A DNA stretch of 64,000 nt from Prorocentrum cordatum (GCA_963575745.1 CAUYUJ010021170.1:353801-417800); one strand, 5' to 3'; counted from the first letter of the stretch, positions 1 through 11,727 are shown. Numbers and translations: made by a program. Notes: generated by a model from the sequence alone, not told the origin.

Positions 1-213
1 CTTGGAAGCTTCAATCTGCGACGCACTGGATGCGGCGTCGGCGAAGATGGCGGCCAAGCCAGTTTCATCTTTGCCAGTGTTGCCCTGAACCACCACTCGG
101 CCGTTGAACTTACGTAGTTCAGGAGGAAGTTCTCCAGGTTTGACTGAAGATAACTCCAAGATGTTGAAGAAGTGAACCTTCTTCCCTGTGCGAATCGCCT
201 GTGATTCAATATC
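1..213 (-). pseudogene. Copia-type reverse transcriptase, N-terminal fragment
   Basis: The minus strand translates to a segment containing DIESQAIRTGKKVHFF, then FNGRVVVQGNTGKDE and AAIFADAASSASQIEAS. The order of a K-F-x-G-R-V-V-x-Q-G-N block followed by a DE and an A-S-K run is the familiar start of the copia RVT_2 domain. The frame is separated from the upstream linker by a one-base slip near 215 (upstream frame ends in ...LETVAEKL). It continues past the left edge, so the catalytic YVDD-type motif is not visible. The identification rests on motif recall, not on an alignment. Confidence 0.7.
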
Positions 214-993
214 AATTTTTCAGCAACAGTCTCTAACATCCATGTTTGTTTCTTTTCAAGGCGCTCGTATTATTTGCGTAGGGCCTCCTGTGCACGTGGC
301 TCTGCGGCAACTTCTCGCTTGTTCCAATTTCTGGTAACAAGGGCCGGGCGTGCCCATGGTGAGTCAGTAATATTATCTCTGTGTGCCAGTGTGTATGTAG
401 GTCCACGTGGCATAGTGGGCACTGCTACCGACGGAGTGAACTTGCGCGTGAGCGGGTTCACGGCCCCGAAGTCGTTCCCCTCACTGTCAATAAGTACCAG
501 AGCACGTTCGGCCCCAGCAGGCTGCGGTGAGGGTTGGCGGTAGTATAATATTGTAGAAATGTCACGTGGCCCACCAGGTAGCTTGGCATACAGAATTTCT
601 TTGTTGGTCACGCCCTTGACGTCCTCGTCTCGAATGACAGCACCGCTGTCTGTGTCGTAAGTAATCCGTCGTTCCACGGTGTTCCATGTGGGTCCACCAG
701 CTGTAGTAGTACGGAATGTTTTGGCTTGTTTGTCCTGTCGGGTCCACACTCGAAGTGCAGCTCGTTCACGCGTTTCGCATTTTGCCGTCTGGTTACATCT
801 TAGGGAGCTCATAGAATCGAACCAGGCCGGTCCAAGGCTCGCTCAGCTCTCGGTGGTCTGTGGCGCTAACACCATCCCAAACATCGCGCAAGACACTTGC
901 TCCCTCGAAGGTAGAAGTCGTCTCGAAGTCTCGTGTCGCATCGAGCTGATCAACTGGTACAGGTATGTTCATAACGTCGTCTGCTGGTATGAA
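214..993 (-). pseudogene. Copia polyprotein linker between integrase and reverse transcriptase
   Basis: Two overlapping frames form the stretch. From about 993 to 800 the minus strand reads through a segment with DDVMNIPVPVDQLDATRDFE and LRDVWDGVSATDHRELSEPW. From 812 to 270 another frame continues with VERRITYDTDSGAVIRDEDV and ALVLIDSEGNDFGAVNPLTR. A TAA stop near 268 interrupts it, but the same frame continues as YERLEKKQTWMLETVAEKL. Composition (charged, Pro-rich, poorly conserved) fits the connector that lies between integrase and RT in copia elements. There is no domain of its own that I recognise. Confidence 0.6.
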
Positions 994-2261
994 CTACTTC
1001 CTGCGCGGAGTGCGGATGTGTCGGATGATGCAATATCCTCGCTGTTCCCAATATTCGGGCTCCGGTGCTGGTGCAGCAACCTCGGAGGCCGATGGGTGAG
1101 TATCAGCGAGGTTGTCGTCCATCGTCATTATAGATGGATCATCCCACTCCTTCGGGCAGGCAAGTGGAAGGTCGGGCATAGATTTGTCGCCCAAAGGGCG
1201 AGAAGTAGATGCCCTGACCTCGTCGTGCGCCTCCGGGTTGTGATGTCGTAGGGTACCGTCTTTCACAAGGAAGGTGAACTTGCCGTCGGGAATGATAATA
1301 TCTTTGACTCTGTGTACGTGACGCAGGTCGCCGTCTGGGCTCTTGGCGCATGTAGCCGTATCCAAGACAAGATAATCACCAGACCAGCGTCCACCTGAGT
1401 GTAAATGGTAACCCATAAATAACCCTTCCCGAATTTTCTCTTTGAGCTTTGCAGTCTCGTTGTTGATCTCGGGATTGAGGCATTTCCAAAAGATCCGCGC
1501 ACCAAATGGAATGCAGTGCCCGGGAAAACTTTCACCAAAACGCATTTCATGAGCTGTCTTGTCAGTATGCTCATCGCTAAGAGCGGCAACGCCCGCGGAT
1601 GGATGCACAAAGTTATGTCCACAGCAGAAGGCTTGCATGGCCTCTTTCCACCATTCGCGTCCCAGACCAGACATGTGCAACATAGCTCTCGCACCGAGGA
1701 TGACCATCTTGACAATGCGCTCGATCAATCCACTTGTCTGTGGATGATGAGGGGTGCTAGCGTCATGTCTCCATCCCAGTTGCCGGCATGCCTTCTGAAG
1801 CTCTCCAGAATTTTCTGCGTATATATACATATATGCTTCACCTCATCGTTTGCGGCGATGAACTGCTGGAAGGATGCCCTTGTAGTAGCTGCGTCTTTAT
1901 GCAATGCTGGGTACGCCATGAAGGTGCAAGTGTATCTGTCCAGTACGACAAGTGCGTACTTGTCACAGTGCTTGTCAGCGGCATCGTCTTTGGCCAAAAC
2001 GATGTGGTCGGCAGTCAGAGCCTCCCCGAACTTCTTCGGGGCGAAGGCCTCGTAGGCTTTGTCCTCGTCGGTGGGGGCTGCCCGTGGATGTGGTTTGTGC
2101 TGTCGTCGGCACGGGGCGTTCTGCGCCATGGTGCGAGAGCAGATCTCACAGTCTGGGTGGTTTGGACTGTGGGTCATGTAATGCATAGGGTCAATCGGTT
2201 TCTTCTGTCTGTTTGGAAGAACGCGATCACTATCATGGCGCACTTGGATGAGCGTCTCCAT
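994..2261 (-). pseudogene. Copia-type integrase, frameshifted
   Basis: The N-terminal part (2261-1830) has a zinc-binding pattern HSPNHPDCEICSRTMAQ, with HH and CC, followed by the core beginning LTADHIVLAKDD, whose first Asp is the likely first catalytic residue. A frame change near 1825 leads into the 1830-994 frame, which reads IYAENSGELQKACRQLGW and then HPQTSGLIERIVKMV. The final Glu of the D,D-35-E triad is in GLIER. The usual central S/T-D-N-x-x-E-L is replaced by A-E-N-S-G-E-L, so the second catalytic Asp appears changed to Glu. The distal part (EWWKEAMQAF, FWKCLNPEINNETAKL) matches the conserved C-terminal side of copia integrases. Role in an intact element: insertion of the cDNA into the host chromosome. 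Confidence 0.8.
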
Positions 2262-2414
2262 CTGCAGATCCTCGAGGGAGGTCGACGTGACGTCGGTATC
2301 TGCTTGAGCTGTATCTGCAGGACCCCCGCATGCGGGAGGAGAACACTGTATCTGAGACGTAGGCGAGTCGCTGTGTGCATCTACGCTGGACTCGGCATTA
2401 TTTGTGTCGGGAGG

Positions 2415-2980
2415 TTATTCGACCGTGGCGGTCCGTGCTCCTCCTCCCTCACCGACATGTGGTCTCTTGGGACAGGTCCCTATGTGGGGCCGCAGCTCAT
2501 CTGTAGGTTGCGACTGCTCTGTAGTCTTGCAACACCAGCATATGTCGTTGCAGCGCGCAGATGAACGCTTGCGCTGACGACGTCGGGGTGCTGATGAAGT
2601 GCGCAGTCGTGGTGGTGGTATCGTCGCCAAATCGTCGAGGCGTAATTCTGAAACTCTGTTATTGACGGGAACCTTATACCATTGGCCCCCCGGATCCTGA
2701 AGCAAGTAGCCCAGCTCTGGATCCCAAAGCTGCCGAAAGCCATCAACCTCAATCAAGTGTCCAACTGATAATGGCAATGGGCAATCTGGCAAGGCGAGGG
2801 CTGAACTCTCCAAGCCCACTTCAGGTAGTTGTATGTCATAGTGCTCGTTGACAGTACGATCACCATTGGCAGTTTCCAGAATATGCTCCTCGCGAATAGA
2901 TATGCGAACAGATTCGGTCTGCGTCAGCTCGTTTTATCCTGAATATGGTGCGCAGATCCACTGTCGAGAACCCAGGAGCG
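2415..2980 (-). pseudogene. Copia-type aspartic protease, frameshifted
   Basis: The end of the Gag frame carries SWVLDSGSAHHI near 2975-2943, the D-S-G active-site signature of copia proteases. After a frame slip near 2935 the domain goes on as TESVRISIREEHILETANGD, then VGLESSALALPDCPLPLSVG. The L-P-D-C-P-x-x-L-S-V-G string is the typical second half of this protease in such elements. An in-frame TAA near 2413 separates the domain from the integrase; beyond the stop the same frame runs on to the integrase without another interruption, which argues that PR and INT were originally one polyprotein. Confidence 0.75.
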
Positions 2981-5065
2981 CGTCAACGCAGCGGTCGCGC
3001 GTGGAGGGTCGACTTGCGGAGTCATTGTCTTCTTCTGGTGTGTCTCGGAGGACTCTATGGTAGAGTCGTCGGAATCTGGGATCGCAATTGGTGTCTCCGC
3101 CGGCCCCTTGTCGTGTCGGTAGTCATGTAGATCCTGATGCCATAACTTTGCTTCCCGTTGACAGCGTTGTAGGGCGTCTGCGCTCTGTTTCCACCACCAT
3201 TGTGGCAGCGGACCTGGTACTTTGACGATCTCGCCCTCGTTTGGCTTCTCCATCCACTTGTCCAGAGCGGACTTGCCAGAAACGATGTACGGGTAGTGTT
3301 CCACGGTATGTGTATCGAAACGTATCCGACGCCGTGGTTTGGTAGATGCTGTCTTGGCCTTGTGGGCGGCCACGAGAGTCTTGTCACGTATGACGTAACT
3401 ACGGTCGGAGTGGCGCGGGCGGCGATAGTTGGCAGGAGATCGTGCCCTGAACTTGGGGGAACCACGGGAGGAACCGCGGCTCGTGGAACGTCGGTCACGT
3501 CCTCTGTCGCTGCCGCACGATCTGTCGCGGCCACGTGGGCTGCCACGTCCTCCGCCACGGCCGCCTCGTCCCCGGGAGGAGGATCGCGATGATCTATCGT
3601 AGCGACTTCTCGACTGGCTGCGAGAGTCGGGAGACCTCCTGGAGGATGATCGAGAGCGGTCGTATTGGCGTCGGTTGTCACGTCTATTGTATGAGCCCCC
3701 CGCGTAGCGGGACCCCCCGCGTTGGGGCGGGCGTTGGCTCCCCGATTCGCGGGGCGGCGGTCGGCCACGACTGTCCTGACTGGAGGTCCGTGGGCGACTT
3801 GGGCTTCGCTCAGGTGTCTTTGTACCAGGTGCCGGGTGAGCGCATTTGCATGTGTCACCCTTGTGGCACTTGTGATGTGCGAAGTCCCTGCGCTGCGCCA
3901 TGCGTGGGAAGTTGCACTTGTCGCCTCTGGCGCAGGTGCTGCGCTTGGCGAACTCGAAGCAAAACGGCTTCGATGCTGGCTTCTTGGGATTCGCAGGTGC
4001 TGAGACGCTGCGGCGAGAGTTGCCGCCAGCGGTCGATGCTCTGGAAGATCTGCTGCTCTTCCAATCCCTGGAAATGGTATGTAAAGCTTTGCAACGCTCA
4101 CCATTGCGACAGTTGCCTTTCTTCCAGGCAGCGCAGACGTGTACCTGAGAACGATTCTCATGTTCGTGCCGTGACTTGTTTTGATTATTCTCCAGTTGTT
4201 TGAGCTCCGGTACGTCTAGAACGCGCGGTCGGAGCCAATCATAGGTACGATTCGGGCTGCGGATCTTCATGCGCTGGTATTCGTACATATCCTGTTTCAT
4301 CCAGGCATGTCGGCGAATCTGCGTGCGAAACAGAGATTCCAAGATCTTTGGGTCGGGTGCCTCTCGGCAATCCAGCAGTAAAGCGTCCCAGTCAGTAATG
4401 AATCGTTGCAAATCTTCATCTCGCATCCTCAGTTCTTTGAGGCGCTCAAAATCATGTAGGTCGTCATCAACCTCTGTCACTTTGTAGGACTGTAGGATGT
4501 GCCAGTAGATCTGGCGTCCTTTGAGCATGCGTCCTGATTTGTGCTCTCTGGTTTCGATGAGCCTGATCTGGTAGCACAAACCGGAAGATAAGATATCGCT
4601 GAGAGCGGTAGCGAGTTTGCAATCGATGCTCTCGAAGTCTCCGCTGTCTTGTAAGTCTTCGAAGGTCCATTCGGGCTGTTCAGCCACGCATAGGAAGGCA
4701 TATGCTTTGGATGGTCGCCCTGAAGCGGCCAAAATTCTTCCGTACCTTTTGCTGCCACTCAAGCAGCTGTGTGATCTTAGGCAAGACAGGGACTCGGACG
4801 GTGTCTGATTCCTTGATCGGAGTAGTAATATTGACCGAAACCGCAGACAATGGCTGTGAGGGTACCGGTACACCGTCGGTAGTTGGTTCTGTGCGCACAG
4901 GAGACACGTGGCTCGTCTGTGCCGAAGCAGCCGCGGAAGCTGCTCCTGGTGACGTACGTTGTTGTTGTCCTGCAGAAGCGTGTGGTGCTTCAGCGGACGC
5001 TGCCGTCGGCCTGGGCAGGTCGGTTGTAGGCTGAAGGTGGCGTGTGGTGTCGTTGGTGTGGTCAA
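2924..5065 (-). pseudogene. Copia Gag core with CCCH zinc fingers and Arg/Ser-rich tail
   Basis: The clearly coding part starts near 4700 with AYAFLCVAEQPEWTFEDLQD and continues as a helical capsid-like segment (YWHILQSYKVTEVDDDLHDF, RTQIRRHAWMKQDMYEYQRM). It is followed by Cys/His fingers: CAAWKKGNCRNGERCKALH, then CFEFAKRSTCARGDKCNF and HHKCHKGDTCKCAH. CCCH fingers in place of a CCHC knuckle are the notable trait. A long Arg/Ser/Gly-rich stretch follows (about 3680-3440), then an acidic spacer, and the frame ends in the protease active-site motif at about 2975-2924. The first hundred codons of this frame (5065-4700) look like an out-of-frame shadow of the N-terminal Gag region. Confidence 0.75.
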
Positions 5066-6490
5066 TCCGCTGATTTGTCCAGCTCGTCATGTCCTCGTGT
5101 ATTTGGTCCACTTTTTGGCGCGTGTACTCGTCAGTATCCCGAGATCGTTGTGAATGCCGATCAAGTCGTTGCTCGCAGTCCCAGAGACGGGCGTTGTGTG
5201 TCTCCAACTCACTGCCCAGACGTGTGAGACACTCCTCGACGCATACCTTTTTGCAGCATCTCTTTCACGGATAACCTGGGAGAGCTCAGACTGCGTGTGG
5301 CCCGCCGCCTTCTCAACCTCCTGCAACCTGTCAGTGGGGCGGGCGAAATCGTAAACCGTGGGAGGAGAATCCAGCTGATCAGTCTGGGCTCGTCCGACAC
5401 GCAACTCTGCCAGGGCGCCCTGTGCACCGGGGAAACGCTGCTCGATTTCAGAGATCCGGTTAGTGAGTGGCTGCACGACAGCGCTGGTCGCATCAAGCCT
5501 TTGAGTGATAACTCTCTCAGTATTTTGCAACACGCCGATCAGGTTCGACGAGTTGGCGTGTGCTTCGGCGCGAAGCGTCGCTGTAGTGTGGCCCATGTGG
5601 GATCGAAGATCGTTGGTCTGAGACTGGACATCGCCAAGGTCATTGGCCTCGGCTGGAGGCGGTCGGTTGCGGAGCTGGTCATGGATCTCGTCGTGGAGAA
5701 TCATGGCTGCTGAAACGCCTGTGTCGCGGACGATCACAAGCTGTTGCTCCATCTGCGCGAGGTAGTTGCGCAGGTGCTCGACCGTCGCTGATCGTTCACC
5801 TGAGTGTGACATCTCACGGTCAACCTGGTACTGCAGCTCACCTAAGATGCGGCGATCTTCAGCGATCCTGGAATCAATGATCACTAAGGCGCCGTCGAAA
5901 TCTTGACGTAGAGCAGCAGTATTGGCAGCGTTCGTCTGAACGCCCTGCATCAGTCCGGAGTACTGCCTGGACACGAAGGTTTCAACCTGGTCTCTGAGCT
6001 CAGCTATTTCGCCTGCAGCGGACGTCACCGCCGGCAGGTCGTCTGAGAGGGAGAGGTGGGGAGCGTCAGCTTCCCTCTGCATCCTCTCGCGAGGAGCGCA
6101 TGGCCTCTGAGAGGCGGCGCGCGGGCTCGACCTTGACTCGTCGTGCGGGCCTGTGGCCCCGCGACGGTTACGCAAGGACGAGCTGCGGCTAGGGCCGTGT
6201 GTGTGGTGTCTGATGAGATGATACCTGGGGATACTGCGTCTGCGGCTGTGCCGTCACTGGTCTACTGAGTTCCTCAAAGGTAGCAACGTGCTCCGCTACA
6301 GGAACGGTAGCAGGAACGGTCGCAGGGCTGGTCATACCAGTACCTGTGTCCCATCGGCGGTTAGCGCGAAAGCGCCCTGGAGTATCAGGACCAGCGGGGC
6401 TGGCGCCCGACGCAGCTGGGATTGCTCCCGACGGGAGAGGAGATGGAGGATCGAAGGTAGGCGTGTGAAATTCTCGGCTGCCTGCTCCTA
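4680..6490 (-). pseudogene. Copia Gag, N-terminal proline-rich and coiled-coil region
   Basis: Three frames make up one continuous Gag N-terminus. From about 6480 to 6200 one frame reads a proline-rich segment (PSGAIPAASGASPAGPDTPG, MTSPATVPATVPVAEHVATF). From 6175 to about 5230 another frame has coiled-coil-like sequence (ILGELQYQVDREMSHSGERS, LRNYLAQMEQQLVIVRDTG). From 5207 to about 4700 a third frame reads RQKVDQIHEDMTSWTNQRID, then a Pro/Ser/Thr linker. The C-terminal residues of the 6175-5087 frame (after about 5230) look like shadow. No initiator codon could be chosen because the upstream edge is frameshifted. Confidence 0.6.
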
Positions 6491-6500
6491 CTCCTTCTCC

Positions 6501-6959
6501 TGTCCCCCCGCGGGCGGCGCGGCGGTGAAGTTCAGCAGCTAGCCGCGCCTCGGGTCCGTCTGAGCTGGGGGGGGGGGGGGGGTACTTGGGACACCTACAT
6601 GGTCCACACTAAGGCTCTCCAACTCATCACCGAGCCATCGCGCCGTCGGAGAGCTCGGACGCGAGGCCCCGATGGACCCCTTGCGGCGCATGCGCCGCTT
6701 GGGTTCCATCGAGGCCGCGCGCGGGGTCGCGACGCGGGGTTCGACGAACTGTGAGCTTTAAAAAGCTGATAACCTGCGTATGGGTTTGGAGTACAAAGGT
6801 ACAGAACCCCTGATCCGCTGGTAGAGGAGAGGAGGGAAAGATGGATATCTTTTCCTCCTGCACGATCAAAGGTCTGATCGATATATTCCAATACCTGGGC
6901 CCAAACGGCCAGGCGCAGGAGAGGTGAGGATAAGGAGTATATACGAGGGTACTTTACGG
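6501..6959. other. Unassigned stretch with a poly-G tract
   Basis: A run of 16 G lies at 6567-6582, just beyond the last recognisable Gag sequence. I see no coding signal or inverted repeat in the remainder. Confidence 0.5.
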
Positions 6960-7320
6960 GTTCTATTCACATGCATGTGCATTGGGATGTGCACGCATGT
7001 GCACCCGCGCGCTTCACCGCATGTGCGTGCATGTGCGGGCCCGCGCGGCCTCCCGAAGAGAGGTTGCACAGACATGTGCGTGCATGTGCCGATGACAGAC
7101 CTGCGATTCTCGAACACCTCCCGCAGTTGCAGGCATGTGCGCGCATGTGCGTCGGACTGTGCGTGCATGTGCGTATGATGGACACACCAAAACACAGCGC
7201 ACATGCCCCCGCACATGCCCCGGCACGACGTGCACAGTAGGAAGTCCATCCAAGAAGGGCCGCAAAGGCCTGGCACATGACTGGCACATGCCGCGCGCAT
7301 GCGCGCACATGACAACGCAA
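6960..7320. repeat. Fold-back-like repeat of CATGTGC with strand switch
   Basis: The heptamer CATGTGC occurs about nine times between 6971 and 7171, always in this orientation, mostly as pairs such as CATGTGCGTGCATGTGC. From 7195 onward only the reverse complement GCACATG appears, about five times up to 7312. The switch point is near 7190. The arms can pair to give one large stem. No coding assignment fits. Confidence 0.75.
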
Positions 7321-7374
7321 AAACGGCCGCACATACACCCACCCAGGGGTATAGACGTGAGTGCGGTGTAGCAC

Positions 7375-8400
7375 TGGGGCCTTCGGTGTGGCTCCCTACT
7401 GGGGCCAAGAAACGGATGGGTGAAACGCAGGAAGGAGGGGGAGGAGGGCGACGAAACGCTGTACTGGGAGTGCGGGCCCCATGCGGACGGTAGCGCTGAG
7501 ACCTTCGGTGGAGCTTCCTATGGGGCCACGAAGCGCTGTACTGGGTGTGCGGGACGCATGCGGACGGTAGCACTGGGACCTTCGGTGGGGCTCCCTACTG
7601 GGGCCAAGAAGCGTTGTACTGGATGGGTGAAACGCAGAAAGGAGGGGGAGGAGGGCCACGAAACGCTGTACTGGGTGAGCGGGACGCATGCGGACGGTTG
7701 CACTGGGACCTTCAGCGGAGTTCTCTATGCGGCCACGAAGCGCTGTACTGGATGAGCGCGACGCATGCGGACGGTAGCACTAGCACCTTCGGAGGGGCTC
7801 CCTATGGGGCCACGAAGCGCTGTACTGGGTGGGCGAAACGCAGGGAGGAGGGAGAGGAGGGCCACGAACCGCTGTACTGGGTGTGCGGGGCGCATGCGGA
7901 CGGTAGCACTTGGACCTTCGGTGGAGCTCCCTATGGGGGCACGAAGCGCTGTACTGGATGGGCGAAACGCAGGGAGGAGGGTAGCACTGGGACCTTCGGT
8001 GGGGCTCCCTATGAGGCCAAGAAGCGCTTTACTGGATGGGTGAAACGTAGGGAGGAGGGGGAGGTGGGCCACGAAACGCTGTACTGGGTGTGCGGGGCGC
8101 ATGCGGACGGTAGCACTGGGACCTTCGGTGTAGCTCCCTATGGGGCCACGAAGCGCTGTACTGGGTGTGCGGGACGCATGCGGACGGTAGCACTGGGACC
8201 TTCGGTGGGGCTCCCTACTGGGGCCACGAAACGTTGTACTGGGTGGGGAGGGGAGGAGAGCCACGACACGTTGTACTGGGTGTGCGGGGCGCATGCGGAC
8301 GATAGAAAGGAGGAGGGGGAGGAGAAGGAAGAGGAGGAGAACGCGGGGACCGTCTCTTCAAAACGAGGACCCAACACCACAGGATGGTTGGGGAAAAACC
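7375..8400. repeat. Tandem array of ~78-bp units with conserved tail (module 1)
   Basis: Units share GCTCCCTATGGGGCCACGAA and CGCATGCGGACGGTAGCAC, alternating in the left half with a GGAGGAGGG-rich insert and ACGAAACGCTGTACTGGG. Unit length is mostly a multiple of three, so a 313-codon frame runs through 7545-8486, but other frames on both strands are open as well. The array ends in a purine tract and the shared tail (CCGTCTCTTCAAAACGAGG, CACCACAGGATGGTTGGG) at about 8310-8400, found again at the end of modules 2, 4 and 5. Confidence 0.85.
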
Positions 8401-9209
8401 CAACGGACCCGCGAGGGACGCCCGAGAGACCCCGCACGGCCAACAAAAAGGTCAAGCCTCTGAACGAGGCTCCGGCCTTTGTCTAACGTGCTCGGCCTGC
8501 CCCCCTTGCCCCAGGGAGGCCGCAAGCAGGCTCCCCGAGCCAGGTCCAACTGCACCTTCGACGCACCTGCCACTCAGCCTCACCAGGCCGCGGACACGCG
8601 GGCGGTCCTCTGTGCGCGTGGGGCGCGGCCGAGGCAGATGGGACGAGGGCGAGACGCAGCCGAGAAAGGAAGGCTCGACTCGCATTGCGTTCCTGAGCCC
8701 GCACGGTCAACCCGTAGACCAAGGACACGCGATGAGGATGCAAGGGCCTTGGAAGGCCATGTCGACACTTTGCGACCGGGGCGCGGCCGGCGAAAGCGGC
8801 CAAGGATGAGCCGAAGGGGAAGGATACAGGGGTAAGCTTGGAAGGTTGCTCATCCTTACCATGCGGGTTGACTGTAACTCGGCGGCGCGCCCGGGGGGAA
8901 GTGAGAGTGGACAGGACTTCTCAGAATGCGGCGGGGCCTCTCAAAGACCCCCGCGCCTTCTGGAATGCATTCTCTGTTCCCGGGGAAGGCTTGGACAATT
9001 TCAGAGAAGCCCAGAGCCATTCCGAGCCATCTGAGAAGGCCCGTCCCCTGCCGATGAACTCATCCAGTAAGCGATGTCAGAGTTTCGGCAGTCATGGGGA
9101 GGGGGGGAAAGGGCACTAGGGCAAGGGGTCCTGACCAGGACAACGAGCCTCGGATGAGCGGCGCGACTGTCTGGACAGCCAGAGGGGGGAACGGGCATGA
9201 GGGAAAGGG
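8401..9209. other. Unassigned stretch
   Basis: No convincing coding signal. GGGGTCCTGACCAGGA at 9125-9140 is a near copy of the terminal sequence of the next element at 9208, so the left border of that element may be duplicated. Confidence 0.4.
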
Positions 9210-10097
9210 GTCCTGATCAGGGAGAGAGCGTGATCCAACGCCGCTTTACTGTGGAAAATTGCCGCCCTTTTCCTCCGGAACCCGGGGGTCCCCCCCCCCC
9301 CCTCCGAAAATCCCCCCCCCCTGCTGGAACCCCTCCCCCACCGCCCCCCTTCCCCCGGCAAAACCCCCCCCCCTCCCCTAACCCCCCCCCCCTCGAACTC
9401 GAAAACCGGGGGGGGTCACTACCGGTTCGAACCCCCCCCCCCCTCGAAAACCGGAGGGGGGGGTCACTACCGGTTCGAACCACTGAGCTGTCCCACTGTT
9501 CCCACCACTGTCCCCCCTGTCCCTACCACTGTCCCCACTGTACCTCTGTCCCATTGTCCCACCGCCGTCCTCGCCACCGCCTTCACCACTGTCCCCACCA
9601 CCACTGTACCCTCCACTGTCCTACTGTTTCCACCACATTCCCACTGTCCCCACACCACTGTCCCCACCACCACCGTCCCCACCACTGTCCCACTGTCCCC
9701 ACTGTTCCCACCATTGTCCTCACCATTGTCCCCACCACTACCGTCCCCACCACTGTCCCACTGTCCCCACCACTGTCCCGCTGTCCCCTCACCACTGTCC
9801 CCACCACCACCGTCCCCACCACTGTCCGCACCCCCCCTCGGTTTTCGAGGGGGGGGGGTTCGAACCGGTAGTGACCCCCCCCGGTTTTCGAGCTCGAGAA
9901 GGGGGGGGGGGGGTCGAACCGGTAGTGACCCCCCCCCTTTTCATGATGACCTGGGGGGGGGGGGGGAGGGGTTCGAACCGGCAGTGACCCCCCCCGGTTT
10001 TCCGGAGGGGGGGGGGGAGGGGGAGGGGTTCGAACCGGTAGTGACCCCCCCCGGTTTTCCGCCAGCAGCGGTAGAACACGCTCTTTCTGATCAGGAC
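9210..10097. mobile_element. Fold-back-like element with TIRs and tandem-repeat core
   Basis: The left end GTCCTGATCAGGGAGAGAGC is matched in inverse orientation at the right end (CGCTCTTTCTGATCAGGAC, ending at 10097). Inside each end lie several units of a palindromic module containing TCACTACCGGTTCGAAC on the left (about 9410-9480) and GTTCGAACCGGTAGTGA on the right (about 9860-10050), spaced by C or G homopolymers and ACCGG/CCGGTTTTC boxes. The middle, about 9485-9830, is an irregular array of a 12-bp CCCCACCACTGT unit. The nested inverted arms made of repeats resemble fold-back transposons; no transposase is encoded. Confidence 0.75.
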
Positions 10098-11266
10098 GCC
10101 AGGCCCTGGACCCCGGGGCTTCCCCCAAGACAAATGGTTTGATTCTCTGCCGTTTTCTGCAGGTCCAGGGGCTGCCGGCAGGGCCCCGAGAGGCAGAAGA
10201 CGGCGGAAAGTGAGTCAGGACTCCCGTCTTCGAGGGCCCCGTCGTCCTCCTGGTGACGCGCGTGCTGTTCTCGGGCCCTTGACGTTCCCAGGGTATCGAG
10301 ATGATGGCGTCAGCGCTGCGGCCGGGGGGCGATCGGGGCGCAGGCGCGAACAGAGACGGGTCGAACATGAAGCTACGCGCAGACTACACCATCGCACACT
10401 TGTACCTCCGACGTTGTGGTGAAACGCAACCTCCAGATCGGCAAAGCCGGCCCTCAGAGCGAATCGGTCACCGTTTGCGGCACGCAGGAGGATGCACACA
10501 TGTTGTCCCTTTGGCGCGCCAATAGCGGCAAGCAGCGGGGAACGATGAGCAAAGGCGATATGCGCGCAAAAGAAAGTGTCAAAGTATACGCAAACGCACG
10601 CGCACACACAAACACTTACACACACAGACACACACACACAAACGCACACGAACACAATCACAAACACACGCACACATGCTTTCCTCGGCCAGCGATGAGG
10701 CACCACAGTCGCAATATAGTATACACAGGGTGCGAACATGTTGAGACACGCGAACACACACAAACGTACACACATACACCTCCCTCCGAAGCGCCAGTGG
10801 GCCCGAGCGGCGGGTAGTCATCATGGCGGCCGACGCTCAACGTCATTCGCTTGCTTGGGAAATTGCGTGGCTGAGCGATGCTCCTGGAAATGTGCGTTTG
10901 GCGTTGGCGGCCCAGGTTCAAAAAGCCAGGTGATGTAAGGCGGAATTCTCGAGAGAAGCTACCAGTCGGAACCTGATCCACCGGGGTACCCCTTTCGATG
11001 GGCCCCGATAGCCCGAGACACTTTCCTGCATCGTGGGGGGAAACCATGCCCTGGGCACTCCGCGCCCACTGGAGAACAGCCAATCCGGACCCACCAGGGA
11101 TGGCCGGTGGGTCCAGTCCCGCTTGACTGGCAATCGCTTAGTGAGACGCAGACAGGGCTGGGAAGAGACACGAAGGAAAACCATCGGCAGCCCAAGCCAA
11201 GTGTACGAGAGCGGCACATGGCCCGCAAGCCGTGGGACGGAGGAAGGCGTTTCTTGATGTTCGGCG
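10098..11266. other. Unassigned stretch with CA-rich tract
   Basis: A CA-rich imperfect microsatellite lies at about 10585-10680, with a shorter one at 10745-10780. The rest shows no coding domain and no clear inverted repeat. Confidence 0.4.
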
Positions 11267-11439
11267 ATGACGGGCGTCATGGGGGGGGGAGGGCGGGGGG
11301 GGTATGACGTGACGCCCCCCCCCCCGCCGTGTGGCTCTGGCACCACAGCCGCGCCCGCGCGCACGACGCGACGAGCGACGAGCGACGAGCGACGACGACG
11401 ACGCGAGCAGCATGTAAATGGCGATCTGCCCATTGCGCC

Positions 11440-11727
11440 TGTGTGCACCACAACGCTCGCGTGCACCACACCGCGCGCGTGCACCACAGCGCCTGCGTAC
11501 ACCGCAACAGCCGTGTGCAACGCACCGCCCGTGTATACCACAATACTTGGGAGCACTACAGCGCCGGCGACATACACCGCAGCAGCCATGTGCAACACAA
11601 CGCCTTTGTACACCACAGTGCTTGCGTGCGCCGCAGCGCCTGTGCACGCCACAGCGCCTGTCTACACCACAGCATCCGCGTGCAACGCAGCATTGGTGTA
11701 CACCACAGTGCCTGCGTGCATAGGACA
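11440..11727 (+). repeat. 18-bp tandem array, GTGCACCACAGCGCCTGC type
   Basis: Roughly sixteen imperfect units of an 18-bp GTGCACCACAGCGCCTGC-like sequence. The 18-bp period keeps several frames open, giving apparent Cys/Ala/His-rich peptides that are not considered genes. Confidence 0.85.

Larger units (their letters stand above)
1..6500 (-). mobile_element. Degraded copia-type (Ty1/copia order) retroelement, truncated by window edge
   Basis: Read on the minus strand, this block carries in order a proline-rich and coiled-coil Gag, Gag with CCCH fingers, an aspartic protease (DSGSAHH), an integrase with HHCC and catalytic core, a linker, and the first part of a reverse transcriptase. PR-INT-RT is the copia order. 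The reading frame changes near 6190, 5230, 4700, 2935, 1825, 1000, 800 and 215, and in-frame stops lie near 2413 and 268, so this copy is non-functional. The rest of RT and RNase H should lie left of position 1. No LTR could be identified: the stretch right of 6500 has no counterpart inside the window that I could see. Confidence 0.85.

Noticed and set aside
9197-9871. Pro/His/Thr-rich frame
   Set aside because: Arises from poly-C and the CCCCACCACTGT repeats of the fold-back element.
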